A DNA stretch of 64,000 nt, from contig CAMLBO010000008.1 of NCBI GenBank assembly GCA_946478305.1, forward strand, positions 1 through 64,000, in the 5' to 3' direction. A program made the position numbers and the translations under genes. A model generated the notes under the pieces. It was not told the origin of the DNA and did no database searches. It was given only the letters and a program-made list of their open reading frames with translations. Numbering within the stretch: position 1 is the first letter of the stretch; the number at the start of each line of letters is the position of its first letter. Source of the DNA: an uncultured Enterobacterales bacterium. Its GTDB lineage: Bacteria; Pseudomonadota; Gammaproteobacteria; Enterobacterales; Enterobacteriaceae. Shown here one piece after another: positions 29,172-36,555 of this stretch.

Positions 29172-29498
29172 ATGCGTTTAATGAAAGTGATATGTACGGA
29201 ATGTGGGGCAGATGCCAAAATCAAAAAGACGGCGCGTAAGTATTCGCACTTTGCGGATTTGTATTGTTCCTGCTCTGAGCCAGAGTGTGGGCACACCTTT
29301 GTGATGAACATGACGTTCTCACATACGTTAAGCCCCAGCGCAATGACACATGGCCGCATGGTTAAAGACATCGCTGACAGCATTCACCCAGACCAACGAG
29401 AGGTCGCCGCCGCATTTCTAAACAGATCGGCCAAAGAAGCCAGGGAGACGGAACGGCAAAACGGAGAGATAAACGGCGTTATTATCACTCGTCGTTGA
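29172..29498 (+). CDS. Ogr/Delta-like zinc-finger late-gene activator
   Basis: The 108-residue product has the Ogr/Delta zinc finger: CTECGADAKIKKT with CxxC near the start and CSCSEPECGHTFV with CxxxxC, followed by the conserved MTFSHTLSPS. P2 Ogr and P4 Delta bind late promoters and recruit RNA polymerase through its alpha subunit. In a satellite, such a factor switches on helper late genes and its own. AGGA lies 7 bp before ATG 29172. Confidence 0.9.
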   Translation: MRLMKVICTECGADAKIKKTARKYSHFADLYCSCSEPECGHTFVMNMTFSHTLSPSAMTHGRMVKDIADSIHPDQREVAAAFLNRSAKEARETERQNGEINGVIITRR

Positions 29499-29969
29499 TT
29501 TGGAGCCGAGCGGGGCGATGCCCCATTTATCGTGTCACATTTTTTCAGTGAAAGTTTTTAGCCCTTGCCGCCGCAAGCCCCGTGGCGCAAGGGTTTTCAG
29601 ATTTTATGGCATATCCCGCCACTGCACTTTTAACACGGCATTTCCCACGAAAAATAATTAAACTCAATTTAAACAAGTGGTTACATCCGGTTTCGCAAGG
29701 TTGCCTGAGAGGCGAAACTGAAAAAGACTGAAATCCTTTTCACACTTTTCAGTTTGGTATTTATCACAAAACCCCAGGAACGGCGTGGCCTGGCGTATTG
29801 GTTTGTAGAAAAATGAAACTGAAAAAATTAACTGACGCAAAAGCCGCAGGCGGGTGCGGTGTAGTGCAATTTTTGTCACTTTCGTGATTTCGCCTGGTGC
29901 GATATAGTGCCTGTATTGAATTTCAAGGTGCAAATTCCTTTGCTAATTTGAAATAACATTCACTTATAA
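29499..29969. other. Noncoding stretch with inverted and direct repeats
   Basis: No gene is supported in this 471-bp gap. AAACTGAAAA (29715-29724) and TTTTCAGTTT (29746-29755) form a perfect 10-bp inverted repeat, and a third copy of AAACTGAAAA occurs at about 29815. A weaker hairpin pairs CCCTTGC with GCAAGGG (about 29563-29597). The region could hold the packaging (cos) site or the cargo promoter; neither was identified. Confidence 0.4.
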
Positions 29970-29996
29970 ATGCAGATGGATACATGGAGATTGTTG

Positions 29997-31970
29997 ATGA
30001 GTAGCCAAAAGAGAAAAACTACTAATACTGATCAAAGTATACTGAGCCAAATCGATAACGTATCTCCTGCAAAAGCTTTGAGTGAATATATATGGAATGC
30101 TTTTGATGCTCAGGCCAAAAACGTAATTGTTGAGGCAACACCTAATAATTTGAGTGGCATTTCATCCATCCGAGTTATCGATGACGGAGAGGGGATTTCT
30201 TACACTGATCTGAAGAATACTTTTGATAAATTTCTCGATTCGAAAAAAGCAACTGTAAGAACACCAATAACTCGAGGGCGTAGAGGTAAGGGGCGGTTTT
30301 CATTCATAAAATTCGCGGAAAGAGCTAATTGGATTAGCTGGGCTGAAGGAAGTGAATTTGATATTGAGGTAGTTTCGACTCACGTTAATGAGTACATTGT
30401 TCGCCCTTTACTACCAAGTGAAAAAGATGGGAGTGGAACCGAAGTCTTTTTCTCCCCTATCTCATTGAACTATGATTCATTCATGGATGATGTCATCCCC
30501 TACCTCCAGAATGATGTTTCTTGGCTATTATTATCCGATAGGAGTTTTAGCCTAACTATAAATGGTAAGAGAATTTCCCCCGTAGAATATCAAAGTTCTA
30601 TATATTCAAAGTCGATAAGTGATTTCGACTTTGAGATAAAGACAGTTCAATGGGCAGCAAAGCCTGTATATGAAAAATCATATATTTACTTTATTAATTC
30701 AACTGGTGAAATAGTACATAAAGAGTTCTCTGATATGAACCGAAAAGGGTTCAACTGCTCTGCATATGTAATTTCAAGTTGGTTCGATACTTATGATATT
30801 GATAATTCATTATTGAATGGTGATGCTCATAGTCTTGAGTCAGAAGAATATAAATTTATATGTACATATGTTAAGACTTGCCTGAGAGAAGAGTTTGTCA
30901 AATTTAAGTCTAATGTGGTTGAACAGCTTATAAAAGAGTACCTTGCTCAAGGTGTTTTCCCTGAGTATAGTGGTGATAATTTTATGTACAATGATTTCAG
31001 AAGAACACAGCTTATTGAAACCATTAAGGTGATCTACGAGGCTGAACCCGCTTTGTTTTCAAAGAGCTTAAATCTAAAACAAAAGAAAATTTTCATAAAA
31101 TTATTGGATAGAATTGTAGAGACAAATAATTTATCTAATCTATTTGATATATTCGAAGGTATTATTGAGTTAACCGATGATGAAATTAATAAACTATCAT
31201 CTGTTATTAGAAGGACATCTCTGTCGAACATAACTAAAACTATTTCTTTTATTAGCGATAGACTTGACGTCTTGGATTACTTTAAGAAGTTAATCAAAGA
31301 TGAAGGCAAAGATGCCTATGAAGTAAAACATATTCAAAAATGTATTGAAGAAAATTTATGGCTCTTTGGTGAGCAGTATACGTTACTGGCTTCTGAAGAG
31401 GATAAATTCGATAAAGCATTGAGAGCATATCTGAGTCATATAAAAGGTTTTGATGAGCAACATTATGATAAGTATAAAGTCTCTCATCCAGATGCAAAAA
31501 AAGAGATGGATATTTTCGCCGCTTTAAAAGGCACTAGGGTCAATGACAAAAATGAGGAATATTTTCATTGTGTAGTAATAGAATTAAAAAAACCAAGTAT
31601 TAAATTAACAGATGTAGAATTCGAACAAATCAAAAAATATAAAAATGTGATAGGAACAAATGCTGATTTTAACGGGGATAACACTCGCTGGGATTTCATC
31701 CTAGTCGGCAATGAAATATCTAGTAGTGCCATTACAGCTGCAAATCTGAAAGATGAAATTGAAAATAGCCGTTCACATGGCGAATTTGGATTGGCGCAGA
31801 AAAGTGGTAATAAGAAAATATATATAAAAACCTGGAAGCAAATTATTAATGAATTTGAGATTAGATATCATCAGCTAACTGATAAACTAAAATTGAAAGA
31901 GTTGTCAATCAACAGTTCAACATCTGATGAGTTAACCAAAAAAATAGTTGCTCTAAGTCCTACTGAGTAA
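29997..31970 (+). CDS. GHKL ATPase fused to Shedu-like nuclease (predicted defence protein)
   Basis: A protein of about 657 residues, counted from ATG 29997 (after GGAG; an upstream ATG at 29970 would add nine residues). The N-terminus is a GHKL ATPase: EYIWNAFDA (Glu30, Asn34, Asp37), VIDDGEGIS (about 60-68) and RGRRGKGRFSF (about 92-102). The C-terminus looks like DUF4263: IEENLWLFG (about 450-458), Asp505 in KEMDIFAAL, VVIELKKP (Glu529, Lys531) and QIKKY (Gln544, Tyr548), a full PD-(D/E)XK set with QxxxY. The middle 300 residues are unrecognised. It is strongly AT-rich and sits alone beside attR, the cargo position of a satellite. Confidence 0.75.
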   Translation: MSSQKRKTTNTDQSILSQIDNVSPAKALSEYIWNAFDAQAKNVIVEATPNNLSGISSIRVIDDGEGISYTDLKNTFDKFLDSKKATVRTPITRGRRGKGRFSFIKFAERANWISWAEGSEFDIEVVSTHVNEYIVRPLLPSEKDGSGTEVFFSPISLNYDSFMDDVIPYLQNDVSWLLLSDRSFSLTINGKRISPVEYQSSIYSKSISDFDFEIKTVQWAAKPVYEKSYIYFINSTGEIVHKEFSDMNRKGFNCSAYVISSWFDTYDIDNSLLNGDAHSLESEEYKFICTYVKTCLREEFVKFKSNVVEQLIKEYLAQGVFPEYSGDNFMYNDFRRTQLIETIKVIYEAEPALFSKSLNLKQKKIFIKLLDRIVETNNLSNLFDIFEGIIELTDDEINKLSSVIRRTSLSNITKTISFISDRLDVLDYFKKLIKDEGKDAYEVKHIQKCIEENLWLFGEQYTLLASEEDKFDKALRAYLSHIKGFDEQHYDKYKVSHPDAKKEMDIFAALKGTRVNDKNEEYFHCVVIELKKPSIKLTDVEFEQIKKYKNVIGTNADFNGDNTRWDFILVGNEISSSAITAANLKDEIENSRSHGEFGLAQKSGNKKIYIKTWKQIINEFEIRYHQLTDKLKLKELSINSSTSDELTKKIVALSPTE

Positions 31971-32003
31971 AAGCACAGTATGTATACCCCAGCAGGCATC
32001 CAA

Positions 32004-32023
32004 TGGGGGCATTGCTGGGGGCA
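32004..32023 (+). repeat. Possible integrase arm-type sites, right end
   Basis: TGGGGGCA occurs at 32004-32011 and again at 32016-32023. The same 8-mer occurs within the repeat near the integrase start, so the two ends share a motif. Confidence 0.45.
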
Positions 32024-32078
32024 TTTTTATTTAATTAATTATAATAACTGATAAAAAAACAACGGGTTGATGTCATTT

Positions 32079-32107
32079 TTCGATTCCGGTAGTCGGCACC
32101 ATTTCAA
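32079..32107 (+). repeat. attR
   Basis: This exact 29-bp copy of 19916-19944 contains the T-loop-to-CCA end of the tRNA without the rest of the gene. It marks the right boundary of the satellite. Confidence 0.93.
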
Positions 32108-32436
32108 TAAACGTCATCACTCACACTCCTGCATTATTCCACTTTCTGATACTTACGTTTACCCATTAAAATTTATACACCCTCATTTTAGCTCTTCAAA
32201 TCTTCTGGAATCTGTCTCGCGACATCAACACGCTCACCCTCAGTCTCTAATATTTCCAATACAATCGGCACCTGCATTGCGCGCGTTATCGCTTTGACTC
32301 ATGGATTGAAGTTGTGGTTTCTATACCACCCGCAATATCTCAGTGGTAGCCCTGGCGGGGCAGCCTTCTGGCTGACTGGGGTCCTCAAAGGCCGGTACTG
32401 CGAACTCCTTCTGGGTTGCCACCAAAGAATTACAGT
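32108..32436. other. Intergenic stretch right of attR
   Basis: No gene or RNA is recognised. A short CAGCC-TTCT-GGCTG hairpin lies near 32370. The stretch may be the original sequence downstream of the tRNA, or a remnant of an older insertion. Confidence 0.3.
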
Positions 32437-32781
32437 CTAGTTAATATCTCTCAGCCCATCGATACCTTTCTGAGGAAGGCTAATTATCGTTTTTAGGCTG
32501 TTCTCAATTCGGTTAACAATGTCTTGCCGTGGACCCATTCGCCAGTCGTTGCTTGAGTAAAATGCATCCAGCACCGACGACATGCTTTCCTCACTATCAA
32601 AAGTGCGTATGAGATAGTAACTATCCTGATCATGCAGCGAGTTTCCATAAGAAACGATGTCTATACCGTGTTGGTGATGAAGGGGAGCGCTGATTTCCGC
32701 CATGATGTTATGGAACTCTGCGCCAGTGCCTTTACTCAACGTGTATTGTAAGATCTCTACGATTTTATTTTCCATCAACAC
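32437..32781 (-). CDS. NIPSNAP-like small protein
   Basis: The 114-residue product resembles NIPSNAP/ferredoxin-like alpha-beta barrel proteins: IVEILQYTLSKGTG at the start, SYYLIRTFDSEESM in the middle and a C-terminal VNRIENSLKTII. Such proteins are often stress-response or small-molecule modifying partners, but no substrate can be named. A start at the second ATG (MENK) is also possible. It is divergent from an O-methyltransferase gene across 570 bp. Confidence 0.65.
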   Translation of the reverse strand: MLMENKIVEILQYTLSKGTGAEFHNIMAEISAPLHHQHGIDIVSYGNSLHDQDSYYLIRTFDSEESMSSVLDAFYSSNDWRMGPRQDIVNRIENSLKTIISLPQKGIDGLRDIN

Positions 32782-33351
32782 TGAGTCTCCTGTATTTATA
32801 TATTAAGATCCCTGCTGTCCGAGTATGACATAACAAAATAACGAGATTGCAATAGGGTTGTTATATGAGCCCTCTGCATAATCTGCATTTTTTCGCGAAA
32901 ATATTTGCTTTTTCAATCCTCATTCAACCATCTTTATCTGACTTATCCCTTATTTTTAGATGTAAAATATGGTTAATGTAAAATTATCAGTACAAAAAAT
33001 AACTGAAAAGCCATTTCAAAGCAGGGAGTGTTTGTTTTTCATGAACATGGCTTGAAAAAACTGTGTTGGTCATTATTTGAAAGGTTTGCGGATTAATAGT
33101 ATTTTTATTTTTAAACTATTTTTAATTTCAATTATATCAATGCGATGTAATAAAAAAGACTGGCGTCTTAATGATGAGTTGGAAAGAAATGATGACGATG
33201 AATTAAGTGATTTGCCACTTTAGGATATTTGATATTAGGAGTATCCCTGACCATTATTCTCTGGACAAAAATTCGGAAACTCAGTTCGGATTATTTGTAT
33301 AACCATTACAGCTATCTATCTACCTGAATATCACTTTGAGGTATTATTAGC
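32782..33351. other. AT-rich gap with one possible small frame
   Basis: This 570-bp gap between divergent genes is very AT-rich. A 48-codon frame with TTG start (33077-33223) would encode a hydrophobic segment followed by an acidic tail (NDDDELSDLPL), but it has no ribosome site. I do not call it a gene. The region probably holds promoters for both flanking genes. Confidence 0.35.
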
Positions 33352-34383
33352 ATGGAAAGTAATAAGGCTTTAATGTCAGAAAATGAAAAAGGTGCACTCT
33401 ATTTAATCGATCAGGCAATGGGATATACCTATCAGGCGGCGCTGCGTGCGGCGGCGGTGTTAGGGGTTGCCGACCATCTTATAAAAGGGCCGAAAACGAT
33501 CCAGGAGCTTGCGAAAGATCTTGGTGTGGACTGGAAACAGCTCAACCGCGTTATGCGGTTGTTGGCAACGCGTCATATTTTCCTCGAACGTGATGACGGG
33601 CGTTTTAGTCTTAACCCGCCAGCCGAATACCTCTGTACCTCTAACCGTTATTCTCTGCGTTCGGCGGTGCTGATGTTGACCGATGAAACCTTCTGGCGTC
33701 CTCTGGGGAATCTGGCGGAAAGCGTGCGAGGGCACTCTGCCTTCAAGCAACTGTTTGATATGTCGTTCTTCGAATATTGGTCACAGCGTGCGTCGAACGA
33801 TCAGGGTTATGACTTCCATTCCGGCATGTCTTCCATGTCTGAAGTGGAAAATATGTTCCTGGTCAGAAGTTATGACTTCCCGAAAAACGCGACGGTGGTG
33901 GACGTAGCCGGAGGGATGGGGGGCTTGCTGTTGCAGGTTCTGCGCGCTAATCCGACGCTTCACGGCATACTCTTCGATCAGCCGCACGTATTGAACCGCA
34001 ACCGTCTGGCGGAGCTGGGTGATGATTCCCGCTGGGAATTGCAGGGCGGAAGTTTCTTTGAAACCTGCCCGGAAGGCGATATTTACCTGCTTAAATACAT
34101 TACCCATGACTGGTCAGACGAAAACTCCGCCAAAATATTGAGCAACTGCCGTAAGGCGATGCGCCCTGGCGGTAAGATACTCATCATGGATCCGGTGATC
34201 CCTGAAGGTAGCGTGCGTCACTCCGGCAAGGAAATGGATCTTCTGCTGATGGCGAGTTTTGACGGTGGACGCGAACGCACCGAGTCTGAGCTGAAAGAAT
34301 TGGTGGATAACGCCGGTCTGAAAATTAACCGCATCATCGACAGCGGTTTCTTTGTCTCCATCATTGAAACCGTGGCGAAATAA
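33352..34383 (+). CDS. SAM-dependent O-methyltransferase (dimerising, winged-helix type)
   Basis: The 343-residue protein has an N-terminal winged-helix dimerisation domain (AALRAAAVLGVADHLIKGPKT, split here: LGVADHLIKGPKTIQELA) and a methyltransferase domain. SAM binding is seen in VVDVAGGMGGLLLQVL (about 179-194), and the catalytic His in KYITHDWSDENSAKIL (about 247-262). GGKILIMDPVIPEG is the conserved strand after it. This family methylates hydroxyl groups of small aromatic or polyketide-like molecules; the substrate is unknown. It stands alone with a terminator behind it. Confidence 0.85.
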   Translation: MESNKALMSENEKGALYLIDQAMGYTYQAALRAAAVLGVADHLIKGPKTIQELAKDLGVDWKQLNRVMRLLATRHIFLERDDGRFSLNPPAEYLCTSNRYSLRSAVLMLTDETFWRPLGNLAESVRGHSAFKQLFDMSFFEYWSQRASNDQGYDFHSGMSSMSEVENMFLVRSYDFPKNATVVDVAGGMGGLLLQVLRANPTLHGILFDQPHVLNRNRLAELGDDSRWELQGGSFFETCPEGDIYLLKYITHDWSDENSAKILSNCRKAMRPGGKILIMDPVIPEGSVRHSGKEMDLLLMASFDGGRERTESELKELVDNAGLKINRIIDSGFFVSIIETVAK

Positions 34384-34416
34384 CACCGCTCCGTCCTCAG
34401 TTATTGTTAACACCCT

Positions 34417-34446
34417 AAAAACACTGTGCAGTTACAGTGTTTTTTA
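34417..34446 (+). terminator. Terminator after the O-methyltransferase
   Basis: AAAAACACTGT and ACAGTGTTTTT (11-bp stem, 6-nt loop) end in a T run. Confidence 0.88.
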
Positions 34447-34508
34447 TGTTTGTACCGCCCTCCTTTATAGCCCGCATCAACGCCTCTTATTACGTTGATC
34501 GCTTAATT

Positions 34509-34527
34509 GTTATGTTATAACATATCC
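34509..34527 (+). promoter_or_regulatory. Zur box upstream of zinT
   Basis: The centre TATGTTATAACATA is a perfect palindrome and fits the enterobacterial Zur consensus (ATGTTATAATATAACAT type). It ends about 35 bp before the zinT start. Confidence 0.8.
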
Positions 34528-34560
34528 ATTCAATAACCTATAATGGCTCAGGATGGACCA

Positions 34561-35208
34561 ATGAAAAAGAATGTTTTTGCTTTCGCACTGACTCTGGGAA
34601 TTTTATCGACCAGCGCGGCGTCATTCGCGCATAACCACGCTCATGGCGTGCCTTTATCTGCGGCAGAGCGTCAGGCCAGTGAGGGTGTGTTTGAGGATTC
34701 GGCCGTTAAAGACCGGCCGCTGGCCAACTGGAATGGCATCTGGCAGTCATTGAACCCTTATTTGCTCAATGGTGATTTGGATCCGGTATTGGAGAAGAAA
34801 GCCAAACAGAAGGGGGGTAAAACGTTAGAAGAGTACCGGGCATATTACAAACAAGGCTATGCGACCAATATTGATATGATTGGCATTGAAGATGATGTGA
34901 TTGAGTTTCATGTCGGTGAAAATGTCCAAGCCTGTCAATATACCTACTCCGGATTCAAAATACTGAATTACGCCTCCGGTAGGAAAGGCGTACGCTATTT
35001 ATTCGAGTGTCTTGATGTTCACTCCAAAGCCCCGAAATATGTCCAGTTCAGTGACCATATTATCAGCCCGCGCAAGTCCGAACATTTTCATATTTATATG
35101 GGCAATGTTTCTCAGGATGCCTTGTTAAAAGAGATGGATAACTGGCCAACCTTTTACCCTTTTATGTTAACCAAGGCACAAGTGGTTGATGAGATGCTTC
35201 ATCATTAA
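34561..35208 (+). CDS. zinT: Periplasmic zinc-binding protein ZinT
   Basis: The 215-residue product starts at ATG 34561 with a signal peptide cleaved near SFAHNHAHG, exposing a His-rich N-terminus that can bind zinc. The ZinT domain includes LANWNGIWQSLNPYL, VQACQYTYSG and FSDHIISPRKSEHFHIYMG, whose His residues form the metal site. ZinT delivers zinc in the periplasm to ZnuA under starvation in E. coli. The in-frame ATG at 34543 lies close to the Zur box and would spoil the signal peptide. Confidence 0.95.
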   Translation: MKKNVFAFALTLGILSTSAASFAHNHAHGVPLSAAERQASEGVFEDSAVKDRPLANWNGIWQSLNPYLLNGDLDPVLEKKAKQKGGKTLEEYRAYYKQGYATNIDMIGIEDDVIEFHVGENVQACQYTYSGFKILNYASGRKGVRYLFECLDVHSKAPKYVQFSDHIISPRKSEHFHIYMGNVSQDALLKEMDNWPTFYPFMLTKAQVVDEMLHH

Positions 35209-35327
35209 AGACGGTTGTTGTGCTGAGGCCCGGCTTTCACACCCTGCCGGGCCAACCCGAAGATACTCCCGCCATTCCTTAAATTCTCTCATTCTTCATG
35301 GTCTTATCCTTCACATTGAATTAGAAT

Positions 35328-35346
35328 GATAACTATTATCATTATT
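35328..35346 (+). promoter_or_regulatory. Fur box upstream of yncE
   Basis: GATAACTATTATCATTATT matches the 19-bp Fur consensus at most positions. It lies 74 bp before the start of the propeller gene. Confidence 0.8.
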
Positions 35347-35419
35347 GTTTTTAATTCCTGTGCGGCAGGGATGAGTTAAAACCTGTCGCCTCCTTTTATC
35401 ACCCTGTCTGAGAGGATTT

Positions 35420-36490
35420 ATGACACCTTTTATCTCCCCCTTCGTGAAGAAGCGCATTCTGCCGCTGGCATTGTTAGTTTCACTGGCGACGTCAGGCTCT
35501 GCCTGGGCTGAAAGCCCCTTTACGGTGGAACGCAAGCCGGTCAGCAAGGGCGCTTATGAGCTGGTGTATGACTCACCGCAGGCGCTCTATGTGGCGACGT
35601 CGGGCAGCCGTAAGCTCGATAAAGGCGGCGCGTTGTATCGCCTGGATCCTGCTACGCTGAACATCACCCAGACCATTAAAAATGAGCTGAAACCCTTCGG
35701 GCTGGCGATGAACAAGAAGACCGGCACGCTATTCTTGGGTAACACCATCAACAGCGCGATCACCGCCGTGGATGCCAAAAGCGGGGAAGTGAAGGGCTCA
35801 CTGGTGCTGGATAAGCGCCCACGCACCGAAACCGAACGTCCTCTGGCCCCGCGTGAACTGGTCGTTGATGAGAGCACCAACACTGTCTATATGGGCGGGC
35901 TGGGCGATCAAAGTGTGGTCTGGGTGATTGATGGCGCAACATTGCAACTTCGCAAAACCATCGAAGGTCTGGGTAAATATGCCACCGGGCTGGCGCTCGA
36001 CAGCGCTGCTTCCCGTCTGTATGTCACCAACGCAGATAACGAATTGATCACCCTCGATACTAAAACCGATACGGTGATCTCCCGTGTGAAGCTGGAGGCT
36101 GATGCCGACCACTTTTATCTGAATATTGCACTGGATCCGGCCACGCATCGTGCCTTCATTACGGACTCCAAATCACCGCAGCTGCTGGTAGTGGATACCG
36201 AAAATGGCAAGGTGCTGCAAAAAGTTGAGGTGCCGGTCTCACTGGCAGTGCTGTTCAACCCGGTGCGCCACGAAATTTATGTCACTCACCGTGAAGCGGG
36301 TAAAGTCAGCGTGATTGATGGCAAAACCTATAAAATGCTGCACAGTATCGTCACGCCGGTTCATCCGAACAGCCTGGCGCTGTCCGATGACGGCCAGTCT
36401 CTGTTTGTGAGCGTGAAGCAGGCGTCATCGAAGAAGCAGGAAGCCTCTGCGCCGGATGATGTGGTGCGGATCACGTTTGCCGATAAGTAA
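35420..36490 (+). CDS. yncE: YncE-like periplasmic beta-propeller protein
   Basis: The 356-residue product (E. coli YncE 353) has a signal peptide ending near SAWAES and repeated propeller strands: ALYVATSGSRKLDKGGALYRLD, GTLFLGNTINSAITAVDAKSG-type, NTVYMGGLGDQ, SRLYVTNADNELITLD, HEIYVTHREAGKVSVIDG (each given in part). E. coli YncE is Fur-controlled and binds DNA in vitro; its physiological role is unclear. Here a Fur box precedes it, and it lies convergent to fepA, tying it to the siderophore locus. Confidence 0.9.
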   Translation: MTPFISPFVKKRILPLALLVSLATSGSAWAESPFTVERKPVSKGAYELVYDSPQALYVATSGSRKLDKGGALYRLDPATLNITQTIKNELKPFGLAMNKKTGTLFLGNTINSAITAVDAKSGEVKGSLVLDKRPRTETERPLAPRELVVDESTNTVYMGGLGDQSVVWVIDGATLQLRKTIEGLGKYATGLALDSAASRLYVTNADNELITLDTKTDTVISRVKLEADADHFYLNIALDPATHRAFITDSKSPQLLVVDTENGKVLQKVEVPVSLAVLFNPVRHEIYVTHREAGKVSVIDGKTYKMLHSIVTPVHPNSLALSDDGQSLFVSVKQASSKKQEASAPDDVVRITFADK

Positions 36491-36501
36491 ATCAACGACA
36501 T

Positions 36502-36541
36502 AAAAAAGCCGCTGCGAAGTGATCCGCAGCGGCTTTTTTTA
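36502..36541. terminator. Bidirectional terminator between yncE and fepA
   Basis: A perfect stem (AAGCCGCTGCG with CGCAGCGGCTT, 8-nt loop) is flanked by A and T runs on either side. It serves both convergent genes. Confidence 0.92.
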
Positions 36542-36555
36542 TCGTTTAACAAGGC

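Noticed and set aside
29664..29933. 89-codon minus-strand frame in the satellite gap
   Set aside because: No ribosome site, covers the inverted repeat, and no recognisable sequence.
32067..32297. 76-codon frame across attR
   Set aside because: It begins in the att repeat and reads through noncoding DNA; probably chance.
33077..33223. 48-codon frame with TTG start and acidic tail
   Set aside because: No ribosome site and AT-driven composition; kept only as a possibility in the gap description.
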